A program made the translations under genes and the position numbers. A stretch of 64,000 nt of DNA. Origin: Misgurnus anguillicaudatus. Taxonomy: Eukaryota; Chordata; Actinopteri; Cypriniformes; Cobitidae. Of the stretch, positions 35,601-50,600 are shown in pieces (the stretch's first letter is position 1; every line of letters starts with the position of its first letter). Where the stretch lies: assembly GCF_027580225.2 (NCBI RefSeq), contig NC_073341.2, forward strand, positions 15,560,501 to 15,624,500, given 5' to 3'. The notes under the pieces are model-generated. The model had not been told where the DNA came from. It made no database searches and was given only the letters and a program-made list of their open reading frames with translations.

Positions 35601-38600
35601 CGAAACGCGAGGAGCAACAGCTAGGTTTTATCGTTAATATTGCGAGAAGACTAATTCTGGGGAGAATTTTTACCAGTACATCGCACACAATAAAAAAACA
35701 ATGGGTTTTTCTTAAATGGGTTTTTTGTTTAATGCCTTAAATAAGATCGACGATAGACGTGGTCTTCTTGAAAACAGAATCTAAAAAATAATGCAACATT
35801 CTTGAAAACTGTCAATGGAGATTTATCCACTGAGTGGGGAACATGTTTTAAATAAAGTGTAGTTTGTTTGTACCCTAAGGTTAGCTTATTTTGCAAATGT
35901 TTTTAGCCTATAAAATTCAATCACACTAACATATTCACATATGATTACATCATCATTATCTGAATAGACTCCCTTTCCATTCACAGGAATGAATGGTGTG
36001 GGAGTTTGTGTGTATGTAGGGGTACTGTTTAAATTCTGCATTTTTGGAGGATTCCAGACAAATAATATTGCAAACAACTTGCACGTCAAGGCCTCTGTGT
36101 GTGTTTGTGTTGTGATGACAAGAAGTTATCAGAAGATAGCATTCCAGTTTTTATCCTCTTGTTGATTCATGATGTGGAAAAACAAAGATAGCAGCACTTG
36201 CTCTAGGGAAACCACTACAAAACCATGAGCAAAGAAATTAAAATTCCATTTTATCTTTCTAAGAGAAAGGGACAGGGACATAAAGGATAATATACAGCCA
36301 TTTAGTTGTTATTGCAGAATGAATCTCTGACAGGGTCTTGTATCACCATAAAGGGATTTATTTGCAACAACAACTGCCTGGATGTACTTTATCCTGCTTA
36401 AAACACGACCACTTGCCATGTGAGTATAAATGAAGAGTTTGGTTCCCAAAACGCAATAAATCCATTTTGACTAATTTCTGTGAAAATCTATACCAAGATG
36501 AAACCACTATTTTCTGTTACAAACTTTCACATAGCATCTTTAGATTATAATAACATTAAAAATTCAAATCCAATATGTGATTTTCAAAGATTTATTATAA
36601 AAACGGACTATTTTTTCTGCTGATTAAGTTTTTTTTAAATGCTATAAATCTATTGAATCAATGTATAAATTTATTAATCAAAGCACTTACTTTGTCATAT
36701 TAAGAACACTGTCATTGCTTGGGACGTTGTCACTAAAAGAAAAATGTTTTGGTCCTGCCTGATTTTCGATGACTTCGGGTAAAATAATGGAAAGTTTTTT
36801 ATAAGATCCCCTGGGGTCAATGTGTTAGCATGTCAGAAGCTTGATGCTGTCGTGTGAGAACAAGCAACAGCTGGCATTTTTTCTTCGTCACATTTTTATT
36901 AATGCAATCAAAATTACTATTTTGTTTTTGTTTGTTTGTTTGTTGATCACGAAGTACAAAGTAGATGAGGAATACTAGGATTTGTGTGTATTCAAAGCCT
37001 TGTCATTTGTCGCAGTTTTGAAAAAAAGATGACAGAATATCGGATTTTGCGTAAGAATTGACTTTTTAATACTAACCTGATAAAAAAACTGATTTTAAAA
37101 TGGCGTTTATCACGTTTTAAAACCAAACTCCTTATATATTGTAGTATAACACCATACATAAAGCAAAAGGGTTTGAGGTGAATAGCACATTTCGCGGCAA
37201 TCGGCCTGTCCAGTTTGCGGCATTCACATTCGCATCTTGACCATGCGTCTATTCAAGTCTTTGCATTAACTTACGTAACTGTACGTAATCTGCTTGCAAA
37301 AATTGTTGAATTCGAGTTTGGTGTGTATGCCCATTATACTGTATGAGTTATTAATTATTCATGTTTATGTTACATTTATTTAAAGTAATTAAACTGCACC
37401 TGTCAAAATGACTCGCAGTACCTGGATGAGGCTGTGATATTGGTTTCAGGTAGTTGTTATCTGGCCAGTCAGAATCAACGTTCTCATAAGATTTTATTAT
37501 GTATACACTTTGTTTTCAAAGGTACCCTAGGCGTCACTATGTGGTTAAACTAGGATTGCCTTTCTATCCAATGGAAAATTTAAATTTCCACCTTTGTGAA
37601 GTTACATCTTTAAAGTAAAAACATATAAAAAATGATTTCTACTTGTACACTTGCAAATAATTAAAATCATCTTTCTTTATTTGACACAAAAGCCAAACAA
37701 CTGAAAATAATACTTTGCATGTCAAAAACTTACGCTGATTTGGGGAAACCCTGAGCACCAAAAATTAAGGTGAAATGCACGTAAAAAGGGACGTTAATGG
37801 AGGGGATACCCTGGGTGTTAAAAAGTGACCTTTAGTGTCTTTATAGTGATGTCAAAGGCGTATCATGATCTTTTATTTTTTGACGACTTGGTAGTGAGAA
37901 TGTGTTGATATTCCTTGCATTAAGACACCAAAACTGCAGTAAAATATGAGGAAAAAAATCATAATGTATAAAAATAAACCAGCTGAATAATATAATTTTG
38001 ACAAGAAAATATTTTGTCCTGCGTCTTTAAATTAATTCTGTTCGAAGCACCTTAAAACCTCAAATAGTCGCTTAGGCAAACACCAGACTTTAAAAATATA
38101 TAGTATTGCACATACTGTAGTGAAAAAGTATTTACAGCCACCATGTGCAGGTGCGACCCACGTTATTTTTGGGTCTTGGCTGCATATACTAATAAAAGAT
38201 TATTTCTGTACGTCTGCTGTACAGTTCAGCTATACAGTAGGATGATAGCTTAAGATGTTGCTGTAATGTATTTAAAAGGAAGCACATGCATATAAATTAA
38301 TAAATGTATGAGAAACGTGACATGCAGTACTGTAATATATTTACCATTAAAACCATAGTGTGTGCTGGACTGTGATGAGGACACCAGAGTTTGATGGTGT
38401 TGTAATGTATACGGTAGGGCACACTGCAGTGTGTACTCGCTCTGTGATGTGTATTTTAAGCGACACCAGTTCTGCGGCCATAATAACAGGGCAGATCAGC
38501 AGGCTGCACACTAGCGGTTGTGAGGCCCAGAGCTTTAGGGTTGAACCCAAGCTTGTGTTGTGGGCTCCTGATGAGTGCCTCCCAGTTTCTGAACAACCTT

Positions 38601-41600
38601 ACGTACGGTCTTGCCCCCTCATCTCACCCAAGGGTTGTGCAAGGCAGGAAGTCAAAGGTCAAATCCCTCTCCGTAACCAAAGATTTTGAAGCAGGCAACC
38701 ACATATACACAACAGGGATAGTAAAAACTGTAGACATAAACATGATAAAATCTCATAAATGTCGAGTAGACACAATCAGATTAAGCTATGTCAAAAGTGT
38801 GTCATTTTTGGGATGTTAGAATAGGCACTTTACAATAAGGATGTTTGTATCAGAACTAAGAAAGTGAAGTTCTGTTTGGTCTGATTTTGTTTGAAATGAC
38901 GTTAATGATGGGTGGTGAAAACTTTTGATCTACTATTGGTCCATGGTCATTGGGTAATGGGTGCATAACATATGGGTGTGTTATCTAAAGCTAGAATTAT
39001 AGTTCAGGGTTTACGCATATTCAAGGGTCTGCATATACACACACAGATGGATTTTTGTAACCGCGTAGACTTTGTATGAGTAGCCTGCGCATGCGTATAC
39101 AGAGTGTATTTAGCAATGTGTATGCGTCGAACATCTGTGTACATGGACGAGTCAAATTAACTATGCTTTGCAAGGCGTTCGGCCATGTTTGTGTACTATA
39201 GACATAAAAAACATACTATAGATGGTTTCAGCAGTAACAACATGAACAAACAGCTTTCGTGGAACAAATTTAACTTCCGGTAAACTTCAGCGAAGAATCA
39301 ATAACATTGAAGTCCATAGAGTAGTTTATTTCTGATAACAAGCAAAAAAAAAAATTAGATTACCTTAGTTCAGATCATTGCTAAAGCATATCAAAACCTA
39401 CACCTGATCTAATGTTACTGTGTAAAATGGTGCTATATTGAGATATTTACAAAATGTTTGTTTGAATATCCCAGCCTGACAGAGGGACATTGGCTTGACA
39501 TTGGTGTAATTGCTTGTCCAGCCAATAAGAGATAGGATAGTGTTGAGGAAACCTGTGACAATTCCATTTAATGTTGTAAGTGGTGTAGAAATTACACATT
39601 TAAGTTTTAAGATAGTGGTTAGGAAAGTTTGATTGTACTAAATTTATTTCTCTACAGAACAGCAAGAATGTTAGGGAGTTTGACTTGGGCAATTTATGTT
39701 TTGTTTTTGTAGTTTGTGAGTCTGCACTATAGTGTTCTCCTTTAAGTGGTTTGATGAACCTTTGTTGACTCATAATTAATCATTATGAGGATGTAAATGT
39801 TTAATCCCAAAGTGAAATTCTTTGGATGTCTTAAGAGTAAAACTAAATGAAACTAAATAAGAAAAAAATCTTTCATTTGTTTTCAGCACTCACAACAGTA
39901 CGTGCTGTTATAAAGTTGTCTTGCTGTTATTTTGTACAAAACTTTTCAGTTAGACTTTATTTTACGGTGTCACTGTAACAGTGCAATTATACATTTAACT
40001 ACTGAGTAATAATGATTAACAATATACAGTATACTTACTATAGGGTTAGGTGCATGTAATTATGCATAACTTACTGTTATTAATTTAGTAGTTTAAAAAA
40101 GTCACTGTAAAAAAAGTGTTACCTAGGGCTGTGACGGTGGCATGGTGGTACCACCGCAATGGTAATGCACCAATTTACCACAGTGGTGCGATGGTTATTG
40201 AATCTGTGTGTGTGGGCATGCACGCATGGATGCATATAGACGGTTTCATCAGAAGCATGTGCGGTGACGCGATTACGCATCTGAGCGGAACTTTACTTCC
40301 GGTTTTGGTTTGTTTAATGGTGTGATTAGTTGCTTAACTGAACTCTGAAACAAATACCTTGTTGAAATTAACAAATGTTTTGGTTTCCTAAAGACGAGGG
40401 AAGACAGCAATCATAGAGTACCGCTTTTTGATGGAAGGTTTGGCAGCCGATCTGTAGTTAAAGGCTCTCTAAGCGAATAATGTGCAACGTCACTTCCTGT
40501 TGATGTTTGAACTGTTTTAAAACAAACGGAGCGTAGCTAACGCCTCCCCCTCCCTCTCCCGTCCGTGCTTTCATTAACGCGCCCAACCCCCACCCCCAAA
40601 TCCTTCTTGTCGTTTATTGGCTGGAACACTTTGTTATGTTTTGTTGTGCTAGGTTTGGCCACTATGTTGATATTGCCGTTTTTCGAGCCTGAGCTGTCTA
40701 CAGAGATCACGTTTTTTTACAGTTTGATCAGCGGACAGGCAGCAAGCAGATAGTGAGGAGATGTCTGCTGTATGTAACAAAAAATGTTTTATGGTCTAAA
40801 CCGCGTCAATGCGCTTAGAGCGCCTTTAAGATTGTATACATTATAGAGTACACATTTTATAAAAGTAATGTTAGCTAAATGTAGTTTTTGATACGCTTTA
40901 GCTATGATTTGAACAAAGGTCATCTACTTGTTGTTTATTTTGCTTGCTATCAGAAATAAACTACTCTAAAATGAATAATAAATAAAAAGAGTTTACCAGA
41001 AGTTATGTTTGTTCCACGAAAGCCATTTGTTTATGTTGTTACTGCTGAAACCGTCTATAGGCTTATATATAATGCATAGATAGATTTAATATAATATAAA
41101 TGTAAAAATGTAAGCGAGTATCAGATATTAGTTTCTTAACAAACTTGCGTGCTCATAGGCGCAGATTTCTTATTCTGCCGGTGGGTGCTGTTCACAACTT
41201 CAGGTTACTTACAATGACGTTCTGGAGAGCCCAGAAGGAAAAGAAGGAAAGCGACGCGTTCACATTTTCCACATGGTGAGGAACCTTATTGAGACTATAA
41301 TGTTTCCAGTTTTCCGAAAACGTGTACTGGTAACGCTGATTGATACTTTTTCTTGCCTCATTGTTCCGCCCCCATGCCAGCAAGTTATCACTAATATCAG
41401 TTGCCTCCCCTTGCAAAAAGCTAACTGACTCAGTTTACCGGCAGTTTGCATTCATACAAACTTGAAGACATCTCGCTGGGAGAGATTGTTTTTTATAGTT
41501 TGTGATGTGCACACCACCATGGGTTGCACTTCACCACCACGATGGCGCTGCGTCACCGCATTGGTCATGACAACCGTCACAGCCCCTGTGTTACCAGCTT

Positions 41601-44600
41601 TTCTTATAAAATTATAAAATTTTATTTCTCGGAAAATTATCAAACAAAGCTCTTATTATAATCTGGTAAATGAAATATCTATATCGGATATTTCTATAAA
41701 AAAAAACTTTATTTCCAATTATTCAAAATTACTTCAAAACAACATCCGTTTCTGAAACAAGACATATTCCTTGACATCCTTGGATGCCTTAGCTATCTTC
41801 TGAAAAACCTATCTTGGGTTTCCTAGATCACAGCAATTAAAAGTCATGGGAAGTTACCCAATTCCAGAGCCCTGAGCAAAATCAAAAGGTTGTTTGAAAA
41901 AGATTGAAGTAAAGGAAGTGAGGGGGAGGGCAATATCTTTGACAGGAAATGCCAGGTTTAAACAGGAGGCCCATCTCGATGACCCAGCGCTGCAACGTGA
42001 TTGGCTGGAAGGGATGGAGCATAGAGGAAGTGGACATTTGGGAGAATAATTATCGTTGTCTACGTGATAGAGAGACGGTGATGGAGTGATACTGAGATGA
42101 ACTGATAGGACAACCACATGCATGGGAAGGAAGACGGATGGTGCGAGGAGGATCTCCTGGGAGGTGTGGGAGAGATGAGGTCACCCGCCAAGTGTATGCC
42201 AAAATCGTGGGGTTTCCATGCCAACCAAACAGGCTCCGTCCCATGAGTATCCATGCACCGAGCCCACGGATTGTGCATATATGGGTGATTTGGATGGTAC
42301 ATGTAGTTGGGCATTTCAGAGACCTCATGTATGCAAGTACCTTGATAGTGCTATGGTAAATAAATATGGTAATGATTCTTCATTATTGTAGTATACTGTA
42401 CTTCAGTGTACCGTGGTAGAACCATCAAAGTACCATGTTAAACACACACTCACTCTCTCACATACTCTCTTTTGCACACCTGTAGATTTTCTTGTTTTTT
42501 TTAAAAGGGCCTGTGAGATATGGGCCCCTTTTATTTTGCTCAATAGTCCATAAGCTTGGTTTCTGTGTATAGATGTGGGTTAGCAGAAAGGTGGGAGGGA
42601 TTTTACAAGCTTTTTGATTGGTTCCTTCAGTACTTCATGAGGTAACTAAGTAAGATCACTTTGACTGGGTTAAAATGACCTGCATGTATTTGAGTATGTC
42701 TTAAAGTGTCTGTAAGATCTCCATGTGGGATGACGGCAAAAGGCGTTTTCATTAGGTTTTATCATGGTTTGTGTAAGACAGATTGCCTCCGATTGTGTAA
42801 AGGGGAAATGTGGAATGTGCAATGAATGTTTTACAGCCTAAACAAAAGTTCAACACCCCCCTCTGCCTGTGCCGCCTGTCCCAAAAACATGTTTAAATAT
42901 GTTCTTATAGAGTTTTAGCTCTATGAAAATTTCTATGGTGAATTGTCTCTGGCTGTCACTATCACCCCTACACATGTTTTTCAGCCTTACATTAAGTTTT
43001 TCTCCTCCCTCTATCCCTATTTCTCTCACACACTCATGGACACACAAAAGCTCCTTTCATCTTTCATTCACAGATATGTATCTGATCCCCAGAGCTGAAC
43101 ATGCTTTAAAACACAACCACGCCTCCCCTCAAATATGAGAGGGGGTAAACAGACAGAATGAAATTCTGCAAAGATTAAAGACAAGAACATTTTCAATAAC
43201 ATTATACAATTCAAGAGTTAAACACCCACCTTCCAACATACAAACAAATTAAAATAGGAAAGTCACAGTTGTGGGTGATATGTTGTGTTAGATAAAGATT
43301 TGAAGTCCTGTAAGTACTAGTAAGAGGGCTTGTCTAATTTAGTAAAAATTAATGAAATGTCTGTTTAAGCTCTGTTAAAAAAATTGTATGACATGGTGTC
43401 AATTACTGTACCATAGAAAAGTACCAGACTTCATTGTTTGTGAATAAAAAATGTGTTTACGCAAATGTATGCCAACAGTAATCATATATTATCTTGATTA
43501 AAGCCATAATGTGTAAGAATTTTGTAATAAAATATCCAAAAACTACTTGCAAAGTGTGATATATTTAATGCAGTTGTTTACTTACATTACCCCAAAAGTT
43601 CCCAAGGATTTGTTAAAGTGATACCAACCAAATATCAAAATTAACCCATGATTTACTCACTCTTAAGAAATCTGAGGTACACATGTCCATCATCTTTCAG
43701 ACAAGCACATTTGGAGATATTTAAGTAAATGTCTTTGCTTTTCCAAGCTTTATAATGGGAGAAAACAGGGATCAGGGAACAACTTCTGACTTTAAACCCA
43801 CCAAAAGTGCATTCATTCCTCACAGAAGGGGTTAATAAAGGTCTTCTGTGGGTAATCGATGCGATTTTGTAAGAAAAATATCCATATTTAAAAGTTTATA
43901 AACTATAATAACTAGCTTCCTGTAACAGCACCATCTTGGACTCACGCGATTCACGGGAGAGTTTTAGCTTAGTGAGCGTTGGTTGCCATGGGTACGTTGC
44001 ACAGTGAGTCCAAGATGACGTTGTTACCAGAAGCTAGTTATTAAAGTTTATAAAGTCTCTTCTCCCTTATAATTGTCGCCCTTTTAGTGACTTAAAGCAA
44101 CACTATGTAGTTTTTTTACCTTTAAATAATGTCCCTAAAATTATCTCAGTGATAGAACAACTTTTAGTTGGATAAATTGTACTGTTGCTGCAACCTGAGC
44201 AGCCTCCTAGCTGCTACAAGCACACTCTGAAAGTGGCGGTGGAGGGTAGAGCACACAGCCCCGCCCCTCCCCCTGCCTGCAGAAGAGTGTCTGAGACCAG
44301 GCACTGTTGCGCTTTTCAACCACATGGGGGAGCTGTAAGTCATTTTTACAGGGAAACTACATAGTGTTGCTTTAATAACTGCCCTTTACAGAGTTTCACA
44401 TTTAGAAATTATGACAACACAATGGACAAATGCAGAAGTGGCGGTTACACGGCATCTAACACACAACTGTCTACCTTGCAACTAATTCATTACGATGGCA
44501 TAAAATAATGTGATCAAATGTACAGGTAAAAAAACATAACATTATTACTTCATCCATGAACATGATAAGCAAATTCCATACGTCTCTTGATGGTAAAAAC

Positions 44601-47600
44601 AACATCTCCTATCGTTCCACTCTTCTTCATAACGTAATTAACCTTCGTCTTTGTTATTGTGAAATAGCGACCTCTAGTGGTGAAAATGTACACATTACAC
44701 CTTTAAATTAATTTTTTCACTTAAACATCACATGTTGCATTACAAATAAGTAAATCTGGTACTTATACAAGTTCTGCCACTTGGATATGTAGTCAAGATT
44801 GTAAACAGATTTACAGGTCAAATATTTTACAATATTTTTAGATTTACATACATTTCTCATTTTAGTTTGAATATTAAAAGCATTGTGTCTAGTTGTATGC
44901 ATTGAAATTGAACAACCCCGACTTAAATAATGCAAGATGTAAGACCTAAAAATCTCTACTCTGTGCTCTCTGCATTTGCCTTCCTGTTTTGAACTCTCAG
45001 AAACCTTTGTTTTAGTTGCACTCATTTGCTCTTGTGCCCTCAGCGCCCGACTACAAATTACTGACCCCAGTACAGACCACAGCCATTGTCTGTCAGCTGT
45101 GTTTCTCCAGAACCATCTGCACCACCATCATAAACACTATGAACCAACTGACCCTTTCCACAGCTGAAAACATACACATCGCTCTGTCCTTCTTTAAACC
45201 CAGAGCTGATTTCAAAGCTCCATACGAAAAAATTATCTTCACAAATATTCTCCTTAGTCTAAGCCTAACATACAAAGTTTATCAAATTCAGGTGATATTT
45301 TTAGGTGTCTGTTTTGTCGGCATTCAATGATGTGTGATTGCTCTGAGCAGTCTCAGTGTGGTTTAATGGTACTTCAAGGTTGGCTAATGGGTTTAAACTA
45401 GAGCTTAGTCTGTGTATAAAACTGAACTATTTTTAGTCATGTGTTTGGTAATGTTTTTCAGACCAGTGATGTCCTCACTATAAAAATACTTTTCGTTTGT
45501 GTGTGTTTTCAGTCGGTAGGTCCTGCTGTCCCCTCACAGCCTCCGTGTTTAGAGGATGAAGACTGCTATGAGGAAGCAGAACCATTTTTGCCAGCCAGAG
45601 AGTCTACAGGTGAGAATATACGCCAACTACAATGAGACAAACACAAAAAGAAATATTTTAGCTGAAAATATTTAGAGTTAATATTGTAATGGCATCGAAT
45701 AGTAACCAATTATTTGAAGGCCATCCATCATCCAAAACGAATCCATATGGGTTAATATGTGTCTTGAATTGACGTGATACATTTTTGAGTGTATTATTAA
45801 AACCTCTCATGTCTTTACCCCAGATAAAGTGGACTCAGACAGCAGTCACTATGAGTCGTATGGTGAGGAGGATGATGATGAGTTTGTGAAGGACAGAGCT
45901 CACTACATCCGGTGGAGCGCCTCTCAACCCTGCTTAAGACCGGTGCCGGAGTCACGCATCTGTGGATACCTCTGGAGGAAAAAGTGGCTGGGCAAATGGA
46001 CCCGTCAGCTCTTTATTATTAAGCACAACTCACTACTGGTAAGGCCACATCTTAACTTAAATAAAACCTTGTGTTAACAAGTGCTCAGGCGTAGGACACA
46101 GGCAGCGCTTCGTATGTCAAATGCACTAGAAACTTTACTAATACTCCCAATTGATTACAATTAAGACTCCATACACAATAAAATATGAAGCACTTACAAA
46201 TATTAAGTGTTTTAAGATACACTTTAATAAGACTATGTTATAATGATAATAATAACAATGATTGAGTATCATCATTGAACTTGGGATCATTGCCATATAG
46301 CAGATGCTTGCTGTCTACTTAAAACAGCTTTTGTGTGAGGCATGACCATGATTCACTAGGTTTTGGACCAGATTTCTTGTCTGTACTGATTTGTTTGTTA
46401 TTGTGAATAGTTTTATATGCATGTTATTATCTATATTTAAAGGGCACCTATTATACAAAATTCACTTTTACAAAATGTATGGGCTCAAAGTGTGTTGGCA
46501 GTGTGAACACAACCACCCTACAATGAAAAAAATACACCTACCTTTTTAATCCCCATTAAACCAAAGCAGTCTCATTTGACATGCTGTTTGATTCTCTTGT
46601 TAATGTGACGTCACACTGATGTAACCGCACCCACGACCACTGACTGACAGTCCTGCATTACCATAGTTTCTGCCCTCAGCGAGTTTAAGCTGTTTGGCAT
46701 TTCTCAATATTGAGATACTGACTGTATTCAGATTTTTTTAAAGAGAAAACGCTCACTATCTATTTTGGTAAGGGAAAGAGGAGCAGCTCATTTGCATTTA
46801 AAGGTCCAGACACGAAAACAGCGCATTCTTGCTCCCACTCAAATAGAGGCATTTTGGACATTGATCTGTGGGGTATTTTAAGGCTAAAACGTCACAAGCA
46901 CATTTTGGGCACACCTGATACTACATCTTATAGAAATGGGCATAATAGGTTCCCTTTAAATTAGAACTATAGCTTAGTTATACAGTAGGTTTATGTAATG
47001 CATTTTTTTTTTCGCTGGCAGTGTTATAAATGTGCTAAAGACCTGTACCCTCTGCTGGAGCTCGACCTGACGGGTTGCTACGTGGTCTACAAATCCAAGC
47101 ACAATAAGAAGATGCGGTATGAGCTGAAAGTGGTGGCTGGTGCCGAAACGCTCATCATGGGCTTCCAGAGCAGCACGCAAGCTGAGGAGTGGAGAAAGGT
47201 CTGATCGCAGGAAAACTCATACCTGTAAACCTGACTTACATTTAAATTAAACCTAGCCACATGTTATTTATCTGTGTTCCAGTAACTTAGTTGGTAAAGC
47301 ATTATTGTGGATCCGATTTCCAGAGAACACGTACAGATAAAATTTAATATATATCTTCGCTTGAATGCAGTGTAAGTTGCTTTGGATAAAAGCATCTGCT
47401 AAAATGCATAGATCAGAAAAAAGTTATTGTCTGTGTTCTTGTCCCATTTATAGGTTATAGAAGAAGTGAGCGGTTCTTCCTATTACGAGCCTGAATCCCA
47501 AAGCTCTTCGACCATTCTGAAGAGTGAAAGGCTGGACTCTTGCAGGGTAACACACACACATTTTTAAACATCTAAATGTTTAATTAGTGTGTTGGTTATT

Positions 47601-50600
47601 AAACCGTAGACCATGTCTCTCTCTCTGTAGTCAAGTACAGTCCTCCATACAGATTCAGAAGAAGAAAAAATCTCCAGTTTACCCTCTGCAGGCAGCATCG
47701 TGGAGAGCAAAGACAAAAACACAGGTGAGCACACACACTTTCATCTCTAAATGCATTTCATTCACAGAAAGGGACCCCACATCAATTTCCCTTTTGGCGG
47801 CCTCCAGGCTGCTGTCTTGCAAGACTGAAGTCTTATCTACTTGAATAGGGAAAGGCGCATATTTCTAAAATCGGGTGCTAAAATTACAATGAAAACGATT
47901 TCCGGTCAACAATTAAACCTGATTCGCTCACAATGCAAAGCTGACTGGAGTTAACTTACAGGCTATGAGTCCAAGCGAGAGGAATTATGATAATGTCGGT
48001 GTCCACGTCAACTGGCCCAGGAAGTAAACTGTTGCCTACAATCCGTATGTTTGTTGTAGTCCAAGAAAAGAGATTTGTGTTGGAAACGATTACTTGCATC
48101 ATTTACTTTGGGGTTTGTACTTTTGCATATCGTTGCATATGTACTTTTGTACAGCATAACTAATGTACTAATACACACTTACACACCAAAGGAAATGTAA
48201 AATGTTGAAACGGGCAACAGGGTTTCCTGCAGAAAATGTGTTAGTTAGGGCCAATTCACACCGGCTGCGTGGCTATCTGTTGCATGTCAGTTGCGTGGCG
48301 GCTGCGTCGCGTTTCTCTGTGACGCGCTGCTGTTGCTATAGGTGACATATATTTTGCCTGGAAACGCTTCCTAGACGCTTGCGTGTGGCGTGAAAAATAG
48401 GCGTCGGTCCTATTCCTAGCATGCACGCGTTTTCGGCGCAGCTCGAGCCGCGTCTGAGACGTGCGTGTCATGCAGGCGGTGTGAATCGGCCCTTAAGGTG
48501 GTAGGGTTGGGCGGGTGGTTTGTGGCAATCAATGGGGTGGGGCGTACGCGTTATGATAAAAATTTTAATATTTTTATTTAAAACACTAAAATAAAACTTT
48601 ATTTTGAAGAAACTATGACAGAAAATGAACACATACTAGATTATTCAAGAATTAAATGTTATATCGAATCAACAGGCACGAGCTAGCAGGTTGCTCAAAC
48701 AACAAAAATCACCAGCTAGTGCAAGAACTATAGACTAATACAATAACAGGCTTAAATAAACCCAAAACATAAGTCCACTTACAGTTCTCACGGACACGCG
48801 TTTTATCAACTGGCTATCCTCCAGACAGTTGATGGACTATTTCGGCCGTGTGAAGCGGTGTGAAGCGCGTCCGCGCTATTCTCCGAGATGCACTTGACTG
48901 CCTTTTGTGAAGGGTATTTACCTAGTTAAGGCGGTAGGGTTTCCCTGCTTAGGCGGCTGCCCGAACTCAAAGTGCTGCGGGAAACCCTGGGCGATAGTTG
49001 CTCTTTAATGATAGATTTTTTTTTACTAGAAGGCAGGACTTTAGTTGCAGGACGAATGTTACCGATAGCAGTGCCACATCTAGCAAAAATGTATTATCTT
49101 CAAAATTTTGAGCTCTGGCGCTCATGTAGGCAATGTGTGTTACAGGTGGAGCACGTTAATGAAAGATAACATAAAACCTTTAATGTTATTTAAATAAGTA
49201 AATTTGTTTACTTAAACTTTAATACCATTATGTCCCACTGTTATTCATTCCATAGCTGTTTGCCTTATTATAAAGAAGTCTACTGTGAGTTTTCGCTGTA
49301 TAGACCTATACGCAGTCGCAGCCACTGACTATTAGCACAACTGTGCTATTGTTCCACTCGCGAGTGTTTTTGTTTCATTCATTAGAAGCTAAATGCACCA
49401 CATGCCGCACAGGACACAGGCTGGGTGTTCAACACTACGCCATTGTCTATGAATGGATTCCTGTGAGATTTGATTGTCACCTTTGACACCGGGGTGACCA
49501 CCACTGAAATGACCTTGGACAAATGTTCAGTTTATGAAAAAGTATGCAGATGAGATTTTAGGAAAGTTGGAACTGGTCTGATTGTTAAAATGAGATTGAA
49601 GCTTGTTGAAACATCTCCAAATTGTTACGTGTTACTACGTTTTTCTGTTTTGAAAATGTAAGCACAATGATTGGATCCATATGTTTTGTCTCACTAAATA
49701 AGTTAAAAGGAAAACCTCGAAACTAGTTTGTTTTTGTTTGTTTACGTTTACACAAGTGTGTTCTTTTTAGCTTTTAAGACCAGCTTTGAACATCGCAATT
49801 TTTTTATAGGGTGACTACGCAATTTGTCTTCATAAGTAATTGACATAAATCATAAGTTTATGCAAAATCGGACATGTGCACAATCATAGGTTTACTTCAC
49901 TGTCAGAAAAAAGGTTTACTTCACTGTCAGAAAAAAATTGTCAAGAAATGGTCCCTAGCTATTACTGGGGTGGTCACCTATCAAAAAGTACACATTTGCA
50001 CCTAAAGAGTTCATATTAGTACCTCAGAGGTGCCTGTTTGTATGAACAGTATACATATCTAAATTGAACATATTTTGAAAGGGTACTCTTTAGCTTGGGA
50101 CCACTTGATACCATTTTTTGACCATTTTTTCAAACAGTGTTGTAGAATCTGGAAAAAGTTGAACATTTAAGGTTTTTTTGTTTGTTATTTACTTTTGAAT
50201 TAATTTTTTTCTCTCATTTTGGCACTATCCTGAACAAGCTATTTCTCATGACAGATGTTCACATACAGTACACAACATTGAATAATAACTGAATTTTCAA
50301 AAATAATCCAGTTTAAAAATTAACATGCACCTGCTACTTCTTAATATAAACTCACCTAAAGGATTATTAGGAATACCTGTTCAATTTCTCATTAATGCAA
50401 TTATCTAATCAACCAATCACATGGCAGTTGCTTTAATGCATTTAGGGGTGTGGTCCTGGTCAAGACAATCTCCTGAACTCCAAACTGAATGTCAGAATGG
50501 AAAAGAAAGGTGATTTAAGCAATTTTGAGCGTGACATGGTTGTTGGTGCCAGACGGGCCGGTCTGAGTGTTTCACAATCTGCTCAGTTACTGGGATTTTC

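Noticed and set aside
41854..42328. Overlapping minus-strand open frames of 84-92 codons
   Set aside because: Several frames are open at once, composition is not coding-like, and no domain or splice sites support a gene.
45016..45330. 104-codon open frame ([20 protein letters not shown]...) with an acceptor-like site before it
   Set aside because: No recognisable domain, and joining it to exon 3 in phase 0 gives a stop within seven codons. Its origin is unknown; chance is most likely.
45462..45512. Alternative upstream acceptor for exon 4 adding 17 residues in frame
   Set aside because: The added residues ([17 protein letters not shown]) are the translated polypyrimidine tract of the better acceptor at 45512.
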